Source: Chanos chanos
Taxonomy: Eukaryota > Chordata > Actinopteri > Gonorynchiformes > Chanidae
NCBI RefSeq assembly: GCF_902362185.1
Contig: NC_044498.1
Span: forward strand, 32,233,036-32,297,035
Reading direction: 5' to 3'
DNA length: 64,000 nucleotides
The notes beneath the pieces are model-generated. The model saw nothing but the letters and a program-made list of their open reading frames with translations. It had not been told where the DNA came from and did no database searches. Shown here piece by piece: positions 21,701-35,280 of this stretch. The position numbers and the translations under genes are program-made. Position 1 is the first letter of the stretch. Each line of letters starts with the position of its first letter.

Positions 21701-23957
21701 ATTTCTCTCCTGTGTTTTCTGCTGTAAGACTGACCAGTGTTTCTGTGTGTCTGTCTGTGATGCTAGGCCAAGCCATGGGGGGGACTCTCAGCGCCGTGGC
21801 CTCGGTGGTGGACCTGGCCGCAGCCAACAGTGTGACCGACAGCGCCCTGGCTTACTTCCTCACCGCTGACATCTTCATTCTGCTCTGCATCATTTTATAC
21901 CTGCTGCTACCCAGATTTGCCTACGCACAGTATGTTACCCTTACTAGCCGTTAAACAGCAAATCCACAAAAGATAACCCTCAGCTTTAATTGAGTGCCAA
22001 AGAGTGCCCTGGTTTATCAATCTAATGTAGAAACCAGCGCAGATCTGAGTGCAGAAATCATCTTACAACAGGGTTCACGTGTGATTCATGGAACATTCGT
22101 ATCTCACCAATCGCAGCGTAAGAATGATTAGGCGTTGATAAATGTGGTGGATGAAAACAATCGTCATTTAAATATCACATCAACTCTTGGTTTAAAAGCG
22201 TCACCCAATTGAACCAATCACATTGCAAACCGATTAGCCTATCCATTGCTTTTAATTTCTTAATTTGAATTGCTTGTAATTATGTCACCAGTAGCCTAAC
22301 CTAACAAGTAAGCTATCTCAAAATGAAAGGCAAATTAATCTTATACCAAAAAATTGTTAACTCTGTTAATTGCAAACAATTTGAAATTACCTATTTATGT
22401 TAGGGATATATGGCACGTAGCTGATGTTGGCCTTTACAAAATAAAGTATTTTGCCATAGGCTACATATTTTTAAGTGCTGAATATGTGGCTGCATATGAT
22501 TAGATGCTAATCAGAATATATGGTCTAATAACAATTCTCCAACTCAGCCAGATTCACTATGCTGCACCACAAGTCCATGCTGACTCAAAAACTTGGGTAC
22601 ACAAGTTGAGACTTGATGTGAGATTTGATCGTAGCCTCTGCTTATGTCCATATTGATAAATGCCGAGCTTTGTGTGGAAATGAGTGTACACTCAGTTTTC
22701 TGTCATACGTTCATTTTATAATTTAGGGCCACTGTGTGTGTGTGTGTGTGTGTATTACTCATTCTACCGCTGAGGTCAAGAGAGGACAGTGTAGACGACA
22801 AGAGGAACTGTGGTTTCTCCCTACAGCAGCCAACGAGTTTCATGACGACAGAAACCAAATGTAAAGCATGTGTTTCTATGGCAGTGTTTAACACCACTGT
22901 TCCCACTCCCTTACAATTTACAATTTGGTATTTGGCAGACGCTTTTAGCCAAAGCGACTTAAAATAAGTGCATCAGTCAGATTCCTATTACCTCATAAGC
23001 AGAGATCACAATAAGTCTGAGCCTTTGTATTGTGCCCCTGGAATACACGGCTCAGTTCTTATTCTGATTTGCCGACGGTATCAGATGGGCATACGAGTTG
23101 TATTCATAAAGTCTGCTGATTTGGGAAAACAAGGAAACTGTTGCATATAAATGATTTTTGAGCTGACATGAGCAGTAGTAGCACAATAGGTTCTGATCAA
23201 AAATATGTGAATATCTATGTAAAACAGTTGCTAATTACTTGGAGGGAAATTACAGCATTGCTTTGCCAGGATAGAGTCAGTATTTGATTCTTTCTCCTCC
23301 AGGTACTACATGAGGGCAACACACAGTGGTACTCCAGGGCTGGGGGAGGGAACTCGGCCGCGAAGGGGGGAGGTGGGCAGTAACAGCAGCTCTGACAACC
23401 CCCTGGTATCTGTGCCCCCCCTTAAGCCCATTCTGAGTAAGACTTGGGTATTGGGCTTCTGTGTCTTCTACGTCTTCTTCATCTCAATCGCGATCTTCCC
23501 AGCCATCTCGTCCGGAATCCAGTCCATGCAGAAGGACTCAGGCAGTCCCTGGACCGACACCTATTTTGTCCCACTGACGAGTTTCTTCCTCTATAATGTG
23601 GCAGACTTCTGCGGCCGACAGATCACTGCCTGGCTCCAGGTCCCGGGACCCACCAGTAAAGTCCTCCCCATACTGGTTCTGTGCCGGACCATCCTGGTGC
23701 CACTTTTCGTGTTCTGTAACTACCAGCCCCGGTACCACGTGCACAGAGTGTTTTTCACGCACGATCTTTTCCCTGTGATCTTCGTCTCACTACTGGGCTT
23801 CTCTAACGGTTACCTGGGCACGCTGCCCATGATTTACGGACCCAAGGTGGTACCAAAGGACCTGGCCGAGCCCGCTGGCGTACTCATGTCCTTCTTTTTG
23901 ACATTAGGACTGGCCGTCGGTTCTGCTTTCTCAGTGCTGTTGGTCCACGCCATCTAA
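17548..23957 (+). CDS. slc29a3: Equilibrative nucleoside transporter 3 (lysosomal)
   Basis: ENT3 exports nucleosides from lysosomes and is also reported in mitochondria. Coding exons: 17548-17877, 19889-19971, 21341-21567, 21767-21929 and 23303-23957, total 1458 nt (485 aa; human 475). The N-terminal cytoplasmic tail has an acidic dileucine signal (DRSPLL, near residue 40), the lysosomal-targeting type of ENT3. Family marks: [14 protein letters not shown] in TM1, [17 protein letters not shown], and [10 protein letters not shown] in the later membrane region. It ends LLVHAI (human LLVHLI). Eleven membrane helices are expected. A loop in the last exon ([13 protein letters not shown]...) is poorly conserved. 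The start follows a long pyrimidine tract and the acceptor CTGTCAG|AGG. The gene is convergent with psap. Confidence 0.94.
18731..18764. repeat. (CA)n microsatellite in slc29a3 intron
   Basis: An uninterrupted CA run preceded by a CT-rich stretch (18679-18710). The rest of this intron (17878-19657) shows only low-complexity sequence. Confidence 0.9.
19658..19888 (+). repeat. Tandem copies of the 3' splice site of slc29a3 coding exon 2
   Basis: Units of about 55-63 bp, each with a pyrimidine tract, TTTGCAG- or GTTGACAG-type acceptor and then GACTAGTTTGAGGAGTAC, end at the true acceptor (AG 19887-19888). The true exon begins GACTATTTTGAAAGCTAC, so the units repeat the intron/exon border itself. 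Acceptor-like AGs lie at 19656-19657, 19719-19720 and 19775-19776. The unit near 19829 reads ACC instead. Every decoy continues into an in-frame TAG if used. Confidence 0.8.
22905..22998. repeat. Dispersed teleost repeat fragment
   Basis: Contains TTGGCAGACGCTTTTAGCCA followed by AAGCGACTTAAAATAAGTGCA, a sequence type that recurs very widely in ray-finned fish genomes. It lies in the last slc29a3 intron. Recognised from memory; the family was not assigned. Confidence 0.5.
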
Positions 23958-24013
23958 CCAGATCTCACAGAGCGCCCCAGTCACTCAGGTAAACAAGGGT
24001 GTAGTACGACATA

Positions 24014-24047
<34 letters not shown>

Positions 24048-26339
24048 AAATAATCAATCTGTAAATGGGTAACACTACAGGTGCTGGAGACATTATGTTA
24101 CCTTAACTGTAAATATGGGATGTGTTTGTGTGTGTGTGTTATTGATGTTTTTTAAATAGGTTTCACTATAATAATTGTAATTTTAATAATTATTATAATA
24201 GTAATGATAATTGCATTTTGATGATTTAAAAAAAGTAGTTTTACGTGTGTTTTCTATGCAGATCTGAGACTTGTGTCTGTTGTGGAAAGTATTAAAGACA
24301 TTGTTAAATGAAGCCTTTCAGTGTGTTTTATGTTCTCCACAGTATGTAAACACTCAGTGTCCTTTGTGCTAATGAGTTTCAACTCTTATCACTTCCTCAA
24401 CCATGTGACTCTTTGATATTTTGTTATGTTTTCACACATTTTGAATGTTCTGTCCTTTATGTAAGCTTTACACTTGTGTCTGTGTGATGTGAGAGAGAAT
24501 CTGTTATAACAAACTATGAAAAACAGTCAAACGTCAGTTTATTTCTTTATGGCTCAATATTTGCATACCTGTGAGATAAATATAAATAAATATGAAATAA
24601 ATGTACACTCATAGTGCAATACCACACAAAACATTTCTGTAATGCTACATGAAAAAAGAGACATGAGCCAGTATATGAAAAACAGTAGTTTCCATAATCT
24701 TCCTGTTTCGTACTCCCCTGCAACTCACCTTCCGATGACTCAACGGTCTTAGCGGAAACACCGCTGTTTCTACATTGCACATCTCAGCACAATGACAGAT
24801 AGCGTGTGATGTATCACACATCTGACGGGGCTATTGCGACAAGTCTATTCTCAGTTCTTTCACGTGAAAGGGAGGCTGCTGGAAATGTCACACTAGCACA
24901 GAACCACTTAGACACACCATTTTAAATCCGAGACCAATAATAATATAAGATATAACGCTTTCCGTACGTGTAGCCTACATTAGATGTCTTTTAGACACAT
25001 TTGTAAAGAGTTGTAAATGTCTCAAAACTCAGTTCAGTTCAGCGCAACTTTATTTGTGTATCGCTCTCTATTTGTGTAGCGCAATGGACGTTGTCACAAA
25101 GCAGCTGTACAGGATACCGGACCCGATACACCAGGAATTTAGAACATAACCAGGAAATTTTTGCGATTCCTATACATCATTAGACACTTAGTGAGCAAAA
25201 GTAATGTTACGTGGTTTATTGAGGATCCCTATGGGTATTTGGCAATAGGAGTGTGAAAACATTGGATTAGGCGCTTTCGGACCGGAGGAACTTTTTCATT
25301 GTTCTTAGAGCTGTTAGAGGAAGTACCCCCTTTTTTGTGTGTTCGCGCTGCAGGAACTGAAGACGATCATAGTTCTTAGAACGCTGTTTTGAGGGACTTT
25401 TTTAGTTCCTACTTCAGGGTAGGTATTCTTCTATTGAAGCTTTCAGTCCCTGGGCTCTTTTTCCAGTATTGCTCCTGGGTGAAGCTGAACTGCAACCTGA
25501 AAAAACTCTAAATGAATGAAATTGTTATATTTACAGAAAAGGAAACTTATGGAGTCTTTCTTTTATTATAGTTTCTCATTGTAAGATGCCGAAGTTGCAC
25601 GCTCAAATTTCGTCCGTTTTCGCTCTCTTAATACTGCACTCTAGCGCCATCTTTGGGGGAGAGTATCTCTAGAATCCGCGAGATGAGAATTTCCTAAGGC
25701 CTTATCGAAAAGTCTTATGAAATGTCGATTAGAGGTTTAAAGGACTTTGTGATTTGTGCGATGTAAAGTTGTGTGGTTTATGTTCTATATAACTCCCCGC
25801 CATTCTGTCTAAGTATGCTTAATATGCATTATGAGATCAGGCAGAATGTATCTGGTCTTCGTGACAGCGTAGCTGTACCACATCATTTGCCTCCAATCAC
25901 AATAGGTCTGCTACAGTTGCCAAAAAAAGCTTTAGAAAACGCGACTCCATCCGCATCATTACTACCCGGGGAAGTAGTGCGCATGCGTATTAGTGACAAG
26001 AAAAAGTCAGGAACAGAAAAGGGTTGAGGTGGGATCCGAGTCTTTCTATAACACTAATGAATCACTACTGAACACGAATGAATACTTTATCTGCTTTAAT
26101 TGTCGTTTATTTCGTTATTTGGTGTGAGCGACCCAGAACTGTGATTTTACATCCCTTCGTTATACTTGCGTTAATGTAACCTAGCAACGTCCAGATCTAA
26201 GACAATATTACCATTATAGAACTTGTGCAGATGACATTCTCCGACAGGTTAAATAGTTCGGCAAATAACGAGCGAACCTAACCTACGAGTAAAGATGGTG
26301 TAAATAGAAGATTTCTAGAATTAGAGAGAGAAGCATTTC
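23958..26339. other. Convergent intergenic region between slc29a3 and psap
   Basis: Holds the slc29a3 3' UTR, with ATTAAA near 24290 and AATAAA near 24577-24600 as candidate poly(A) signals, a (CT)n run (24017-24043) and a teleost repeat fragment (25029-25165). At 25265-25480 is a possible old transposon remnant with GGAACT/AGTTCC-type inverted pieces. No gene was recognised. A short open frame at 25773-26027 matches nothing known to me. Confidence 0.5.
25029..25165. repeat. Dispersed teleost repeat fragment
   Basis: Contains CAACTTTATTTGTGTATCGC, then GTTGTCACAAAGCAGCTGTACAG, the common fish repeat with a TTTATA/TGTAGCGC core and a CACAAAGCAGCTTTACAG-like tail. Recognised from memory; not assigned to a named family. 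Confidence 0.5.
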
Positions 26340-26345
26340 TTTATT
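26340..26345 (-). terminator. psap poly(A) signal
   Basis: AATAAA on the minus strand, about 1.0 kb downstream of the psap stop codon. The region between (26346-27366) has no other gene and is read as psap 3' UTR. Confidence 0.5.
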
Positions 26346-27366
26346 TGATCAAAGGGAAACAAGGGTGAAAAAATTACAGTATGCAGTACCCACAGTAAAT
26401 CAAACAGAGGTGAAGCCCCAGTGCAGGAACAATAAAACAAGCACATTTGTGGGTCTGGATTCATTTTAATTCTGTTTTTTAAAAAAATGTACAGATTGCA
26501 AACAAACAGCTCAGCCTGGACAGAGAGATCTACCATGGCAAAGTGGAGCTCCATTAAAGACATGTTGATTAGAGAGCTGTGTAAGCTGAGTCAGCAGAGT
26601 GAGAGACAAACACTGAACAGTGTCAAAGATCAAACACACACGCACATGTACAACCTTCCTCTTGAGCTAAAAAAAAAAAAAGTTTTACACAAATACAAAT
26701 CTGACAACAGAATATCAAGATCTATGTGTATTAGAATCACAACATCATTTAAAAACAGAAAATCTTTCCCAGATCAAAGTCACTGGCCAGGCAATTTCCT
26801 CCATTTGCATTCATAGAGAGGGGGCAGGGCTAATTAAAGATTCCAATAAAACCATCTTGGTCTCACTCTGCTCAAACTTCACAGGTCACACACCCCCCAA
26901 CCCCCAACCAATCAAATCAAGGCACTAACTACTTCCCTCCTGTCTCTCCCTTCCCTCATCATCCCAAAGTATCGCCTGAATACAACATAATACAGTATCT
27001 AATGAAGCCATGAGCCAAGAGACCACACACCTGCAGTAAAAGTTGAAAAACACTAACATTGCCTTTATCAGTTCCAGTTTGTAGACGTTTTTCCCATTCT
27101 AATGTATATCATTAGTCAGTTATCCCTGGCCTAAAACTTCTACACCCTCACAAACCTTTTCACAATGAGACCGCTATACTCCTTTTGTTCTTCGGATCGA
27201 AACACATTCCTAATTTACATCAAACATTGTCGATTCAAATCTAATTTTATCATTAAAATAAAAGAGGATTGATTTTGTTTGTTTGTTTTAAAAGAAAGCA
27301 GCGCTGCAGTAGTTCTCCTTTAGTTTCCTTGGGTGAGATTGTACTGGTCTGCCCGCCTGCCCCTAT

Positions 27367-30300
27367 TTAGCTCCACACGTGACGTTTGCAGTGCTCCACC
27401 GCCTGAGACACGAAACAAAACAAAAACAGAGGTCAATGCAAGAGCTTCACATCACATCAACTACTCAAACATGCTACATAAACCATGTTTCTCTACAGAA
27501 CTGCCATCTTATTGTTCCATCATAACCCCACAGTTGGCCTGTTGGTCAGTGTGCGGCGTGATATTGGAGTTGGTCATTTATTTTGAGACTTACATTACAG
27601 CTCAGTGCAGTGTCCATGTTCTTACACCAGAAGCCTGGTCCCCAGCTGCATTTCTCTGTCCCCAGCAGCCTGCGAACAGCCTCAGGACACGCTCCCAGCT
27701 TCTGTAACACACACACACACGCAGGTCAGACACACCCAACAGTCAGCACCTCTCTGCAGAAAAAAGGTGTGGTGTGTGAGAACTCACCATGCAGACAAAG
27801 TCTGGGTCCAGGGTCTGAAGCAGGAGCTGAATGAGCAGAGGCTCATACTGTTCCACCAGCTGGTCACACTGCACAGACAACACACCAAGACTACATGACA
27901 AGACTGCTCCAAAGATCAGAACTGTTATACAGGCAGCCGGTGACAAGCCAACTACACTTAAACAAAAAGGCCCATCCCACCCATGGATGCTGATTAATAC
28001 CCTAAATGATTAACATCATTTGTACAGCGTCAAACAAATGACTGTTTGCTAATAGCTCATTTCAAACATAGAACAGATTTGATTGGCTGTCAGTGGTTGC
28101 TTGGTAACAAAACAAGAAGTCTTGAAAATGTTTAATAACTATGAAATAGCCTTCTCTGCTGTCTGTATAATGTAGTGTGGATGAATGGAGTGATTTATTA
28201 GATGGTTATAGCATCCCGTGTAATCAGGCCAGTCGGGGAGTAGACACACTGACAGAGCAACCACCATGGCAGACTGGAGAGGGTTCTGGCATTCTACAGC
28301 TTCACCTGCTTTACATGTGTAAATTACAGCATTCCTTACAATGAGCTCATGACTAAATACCAGGTCACGTGACTGGAAAACAAATGTTTGGAGAACAGTG
28401 GCGTCAGGTTAATGGTTAGTCTCCTCTTTGCTAAACACAGCTGACACTCCTGCAGCCCATCTCACTCCCATGTCAACACCTACCTCGCTCCTGTAGGCCT
28501 CGGGCAGGAAGTTGCAGACCTTCTTCACAGCCTCTTCGATCTCTGCCTCGGTGGCGTTCTGCTGCAGGATCCCGTCAACATAGCGCACTGCCATCTTACA
28601 AACATCACAGAAACCACCGGCCTCAAACTCAGCCTTGTCCATCACCGCTGGAACGCACAGAGCCACGGGGTAGGAGAGATAAGACATTGCCTCAAAAAAA
28701 AAAAAAAAAATCAAACGCAAGGGCGTTCACCTGTCCCTTTGACCAAAAAACTATCAAAATGTCTTTAACAAAAGTCCCTCTGGGTCCTTTTTGAAAGCTG
28801 GAGGTCTAAAAATCAGAAAATGGATTCAGAACCTACTCAAAGGGAATTCTGTGAACTTACAGACAAAGGCGCGGCTGGCTTCTTTGCACAGTCCCAGAAC
28901 GGTGCAGACAGTCTTGGGGTCGGCTTCCTGTACCAGCAGGTCAATGATGGCCTGGCCGTAGGTCTCAATCAGGTCCTTGCACTGAGCTCTGACTGTTGAG
29001 GGCAGCAGAGAGCACACCTTCTCCACAGCCTGCAGCACCTTCTCCTACAACACACAACAGTGTTAATAAGACACCACCAGGGGGCAGTATATCACCGACA
29101 TTTATTTAACCCAGTCTGAAAACACTACACAATACTACACGCATAGAACTAAGGACTTCCCATTTCTAGTCCTAACAACCTACAAGATGGCAGAGTCACA
29201 CAGATTCACACTACATCAAAAAGTGCAAATACTGGTCCCTAGACATGGAGAAGGGACAAACAGTGAAAGATGATCACTCAAATGATTTCTGGGAACACAG
29301 GAATTTTGAGATAACTGTCCCGCATTGTAAACACTGTTTGTCTCCCGTCTCTCTCTGCATCCAATGACACGGACTTGGACGCAAGACTACTCATGTGATC
29401 ACAGCCTGCCAAAGCAGTCAAATCAAACCGTCCTCTACCAGCATGACTGACGTGTTCTGAATGATTCCTGAAACAGTGGAATGTCATACCTCAGACCTCT
29501 CCTCCTCCAACAGGTCATCCACCTCCTTCATCACAAACTCACAGATGGTACACTGGGGGGAGTCACGGGCACGCACCAGTGTCTGCGCGCACACACACGT
29601 ACACACACACACACACACAGATTAAACACAGATTTATAACAATTCTGTATTCTGTTATGCCTACATGTCACCTACATGTTAATGTCCTAACTTTGTTTGC
29701 TGTCAGAACTGTCCTCACATTAGGGTAATATTAGGTGCAGCAACTGCGTTAGGGCGAAGTTCACTGCAGAGTTAAACAAATGGGTGTAGTTTGAGCCGCG
29801 TGGAGGTGGACATACTTTGGCGGGCTTGCCGACGGTGGCCTTCTCCACTTTGGTGGCGGGGAACATTTTAACAGCAGGGATGGCATCAGCAGGGGCAGAC
29901 TTGGCAGCCACCAGGTCCACCATGGGAACCACCCGATCAACCCCGGAACAGAACCCAGCGCGTTCACAGATGTCTTTGGGTTGCTGAAGGGAGAGGAATT
30001 TGTTTTTAAAAAAGCAACATGTTAGCAGCTACCCCAGACCAAAATCCAAACACACCCTCATAAGCCCCTGTATGGACACTGTAAGCCATGCACTTTGAAG
30101 AGGGAGTCCTCAGACCCTGGTTGGGGAACTTCTTCAGTCACACCATTCTTCTGTTAGACAAATCTATGCAAGTCATCATGCTTAGAACACCATGTTTAAA
30201 TCCCACAGTCAGTCTTACAGGACCAAGGCATTCAAAGGGGTTCAAACACTCCCAGGGGCCTACAGGGGAGGTGGCAAAACAGGTTTTATGTCTGAGGCCT

Positions 30301-33300
30301 CTTTAAGGAGCAGCCTCAGAGCCCAGTCAAAGTGTGAGACACATGTTCCACTTGGCAAAGCACATGCAGACTTGTCTGGATGCCATACCATGGGCTCCTA
30401 ATGTTAACTCGACATTACAAGTGTAAATATTCCCATAAGTGATAAATTGAGGTGAGTCACTAAATTCTACATGACAGAACAAGTTAGAGGGTTAAAAAAG
30501 AAAAAGTCATCCAAACCAAAGCAAAGAGGCAGAACAGGTGATTAAACAGACAGAGAGAGGACAGAGAGCAAAAGCTAAGGCGGACACTATAGGCCAAACA
30601 TAAAGGCTCCTACCTGCTCCTGTGGACCAGAGCACAACCAGAGGGAGAGAAATGGAGACAGAAGCAAGGCAGCAAATGAGAGGAAGAGAATCGAAAAAAA
30701 ACAAAAAACAACAAAAAAAAAAAAGATACACATTATTAGGAACATGAATGAGAACAGCAGACAGGCAGAGTGACCATGTAAGACTGAGCATGGCCTGTGC
30801 TGAGGAGGTAAAACAGCACCGAGGGGTGTGTGTGAGAGTGTATTTGGCAGGCATACTACACAAACACCTGTTGTCAAAGTGTAAATAAACTAAAATCAAC
30901 CCAATTCCAAACTGAAAAGATCCACCTAACCAAAATGTCTTTGTCCTTGCATTGAGAAAAGAAACACACACACCACTCCTTCCATAATAACTCACCATAG
31001 ACATGAGCTGCTGCACGACAAGAGGAGCGTACTGGCTCACATACTGTTTACACTGTGGGAGAAACAAAGAGGCAGAACTTTAATATGGGACACTGAGCAC
31101 CAAACCAATACTGAACCAGATAAAGCTAAGTGCCAGGGTTGAGAGGGGGGCTTGAAAGCGGTCACTGGCATTTGCCCGGTGTTCATACTATGTCAGCCAT
31201 GCCAGGGCCCAGCAGGTCACACTGCTTCTCAATCTCTGCGATAAGGCTGTTGACAAAACTGGCATTGCTCTTGGCCTCCTCCTGGATGTCGCTGAGGAAC
31301 TTCACACAGTCCGCGCACACGTCAACGTTCTCCTGCAGGACGACAAACAACTCACATCTCAACACAAGGAGACTGTAACAGATCTGCTCTGAGAAACAAA
31401 CCTCACACTCTGTCCCTAGGCAAAATAACTACGACAAGTCATCTTGAACACGCCTAACAGAGCCTCATGAAAAACAAGTCTTTATAAACCCTAGCCTTAT
31501 GCAGCTTTACCTCTTTCTTGGGAGGCTCCTCCTGTTTGACAGGCCCCTGGGGGTACAGAAGCTGGGGGACGTTTAAGAGGAAGGGGGCCACTCTCTCCGT
31601 CAGGTCCACCTGGGGGATCTCATTGGACATGAGCTGGAGTCTGGCTAGAGCTGCCTGCTGGGATTCACACAGGCCCATAGCCCCACACACCACATCTGGG
31701 TTCTCCTGTCAGAGAGAGAGAGAGAGAGAAGCAGGCCAGGTCAGAGTCTGTCCACATACACCGAAAGCAAAATACGCTGATCTACTTTACAATCTGGCAT
31801 GCCATTATGGATTTTTTTTTTGTTGTTGTTGTTGACAAGAGGGATAAACAGTTGGTGTTCTCATTACGTAGGATGTAATGCAGGCCAAACAAAGGGCGGT
31901 CTGTTAAAATAGGCACCCTCCCTCACTTGGCCTTGGCCTCAATACCACCCATTGATTCAACTACCTCTCTGATTCCAACCACAACACTACACGCTTTTCA
32001 CAACCGCACTCTTCACCTTAAAATTTCAACTGTATGACTCCCAACACCAACCATTTAAAAAGTAGCAGTTATCACTTCCTCTGTTATATCAAAGCTTCAG
32101 TAATTACAATGAAGTGTAACTAACATTTAATTAGAGAACCGAATACACAGAAAAACTTAATGGGATAACAGGAGAGATGATCAGAACACTGTGTGCATTA
32201 ATCATTGGGTACAACTGTTTCAGAGCAGAAGAGGTTTGGTGTCCTGAGACAGACTGCTGTTCTCAGAGCAGTTCTACTCACCAGCTCTCCTTTAATGATG
32301 CCCATAAGGACGGGGTAGTAGCTGTCCACGATCTCCTTACACTGGGAAGCCAAGCCCTCATCAGGAATCAGCTGGCACGTTTTCTCCAGGTAGGTCAGGA
32401 TTTCAGCCTGTACACAAACACTGCTGAGTCAGCCATGCAGTCTCACAGCCAGCCACACGGAGGTAGAAAAACAGAAGTGTGTTCAGAGTAAAGACAGACA
32501 GATTGACTGACCTCAGTGGCATTGTCCTTCAGCAGCTGGTCTACCACAATCAACACCTCTTTACACAGATCACATGGCACTGATTTCTACAAGGAAAAGA
32601 TACAAATATGAAACGCTTCCACAGACAAATATATAATAAATATGGACCATAACACTGTACTGTAGTCACACTGACCATCTGAGGCTTATTCCACACAGCC
32701 TGCTGGCAGTGAGTGACGGCATTACAGATGGAGGCTGTTTTGACATTCTGGCACCAGTAGGGGGGGCCACGGGCACACTGCTCAGTACCCAGCAGAGGGC
32801 TGGCCACAGCTAAGAAAAAGAGAAGAGAGAAAAACAGACAGAGTGAGTATTTACACTTTGTTTTCTTCACACTGTGACACATGGCCATTAGTGTTAGTAA
32901 CGCTGTAACACTAAAGTGTATGATGCTGACTGAACATAGTTTCTTTTTAGAGGTGACCAAACAGGACTGTGTTCCTCTCTTCAGGTCCAGGCCTCAGGCA
33001 AGAGATCAATTTGGTGAGGGACACAACATTTTTTTTTTTCCCTATTTCAAAAAAGCTCAATAACAAGCAACCAAAAACAAGTGAAATCCTGTCAGCTTGC
33101 ATACTCAATCCGATTTAAAGCAAACAGCTACAGCTTTGCCCGGACCTACTGATCAGGCACCAATTAGCAGGCGTACACACTTTCTTCTCTGGTACACAGG
33201 CAAAGCCTGAGGCCTGTATGGGTGACTAATTTATTATTTAAAAAAAAAAACACAAATCTAAAAAGGGCAGTTACAAAACCTGCTCCTCATTTGAATGTTT

Positions 33301-35247
33301 AAAAGACAAGACATATCGGACCACAGTGTAGAGGGAAATGATATGGAATAAAACCCTTGTCACTGAAATCTGAAACTGTCAAACCAAAATATGGAAAGTA
33401 CCAGAAAAAAAAAGACAAGTCATTTTAGCTGGGAGTGGACGAGTCTGTGCAGCAATGGGGAACTGAAAGGAGTCCAGTCAAATGATACCTGACCACACTA
33501 ACTGATCACATGAAACTGCAAGTGATTTTTTTTTGTGTGTGCGCGCGCACATCACCCCCTTGCGTTAATGGTTAAGAGTCAGGGGGCTAAATCAGCCACT
33601 CAGAAAACACCAGCACGATAACACAGAAAACGCTGAAATGCTAAAGTCAGTCTGGTCTGGTCACAGGCACGTCCTATGAAAAACATTTCACAGAATGTAT
33701 GAGATCTGTGACAAGACAAACTAAGAAAACTGCTCTTGAGCAATCCTCTTCCCCTGTTCCTCTCACGCCCTCTAGTCTAAACAGCTGGAAATCCTGAGTT
33801 ACCCACTGTTGATTTTACACATGCAATACGAAAAAAAGCAGAAGTTAACGCACACTGAAACAGCAGATCCTCAAAAATGGACAATTCAACACTCAGCAGC
33901 AAAGTCAGGAGAAGCCATAATTAGCAATACAATCCAGTATCAAGTCAGCATCACGACAGACTATGATAATCACATGACTTGATGATGAATATGGAATTGG
34001 CAGTTCGTCACCATGACAACAGAGTCAGCTCATTAGGATTGCTTACCAATAAGGACAAAGGACTACCTCTTTGGTCACGCTACATCCTGCTGTTTGATTA
34101 CAGCCAGTCTGGCTGACCAATGAACTCTCACCTTCATGTGGCGAAACACAGGTCACAGAGAGCTCAATAAAATAGTTAACTCTGAACAGTGTAAAAAAAA
34201 AAAAAAAAAAGCTGACTCTGAGCAGTGTAAAAGCAGGTCACAAGCCCAGAGATCAATGTGACTGACAATGATTAACACTAAAACAAGAACAGACCACTAA
34301 CGTTTCTGTTTATGCTGATTACTGCAAAGTGGGGCAGCTACTTTTGTGATTGATTTCTCTTCCCTGGCCAAATTGTCTCCATTTTTACTCCTTTCGATCA
34401 CCTTCTCTCCCAATTTAGTCAAGTCCAGTCCTCTCTTATTTCTGTTCTCTACCGTTCACACAACACCCACACTGGACAACCACCTGTCTCTTCTGCTACA
34501 TATGGAGTCACTGCCTGCTTCTTTTCTCCAGAAAGCAGAGGACTTTTCTGGAAAGACACTCACATGGAAATTCACACCATCCACCACTAATCTGCCACCC
34601 TAGACGGGACTGTCCAACTCCCGTTAGCTTCCAAACTCATGAGCGCTGCCAACAGCATTTGTGTTGATTCCTGGCTGAGCTGAATGCATCACTACAATTT
34701 GTCTTCTTGAAATCTGTTTGTATTTAAGTGATCCCAAAGTCCTAGAATGAGTTTAACAAGTTATGTGCTCGTCATGTCCTTTTGGTTCATTCAAATATAA
34801 AGGACAAGCTCCTCCTCCACTTCAGTGTTGAGTCTGGGGGGGGGGGGGGGGGGGGGGGGGGTGGTGTCCTACTTGTCCAGAGAGTCTCTTTAATGCATAG
34901 GTCCTATTCTGGCAAAACTTTTCAGGTTAAATTGTCTTTCCATGAAATTCTCACTTAGTTTAATCTGAACTAGAAAAAAAAAAACATCAGCTTAAGAGTA
35001 AGCCTGGGAGGTTGCGCCATTTTGTGTCACAGTTCATATCTCTCACAAAATCAAATTAACTGACTTCATGACAGCTGGGCAATATGCATAGCCTCACAAA
35101 GATCTCTAAACACCCTCAGTGCTGTAGAGTGTTACTTTTCATAAATGGTCTTTTTATTAGGAAGTAGTATGTGGGCAGAGGCCTTTTGAAAAATTAAGCT
35201 CAGTAGCTGGCTCTGATTTGTCTAGGGTAACCCACATGACAAACCAC

Positions 35248-35280
<33 letters not shown>

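Noticed and set aside
25265-25520. GGAACT/AGTTCC pieces suggesting another inverted-repeat transposon
   Set aside because: No clean terminal repeats or target duplication; noted only as a possible remnant.
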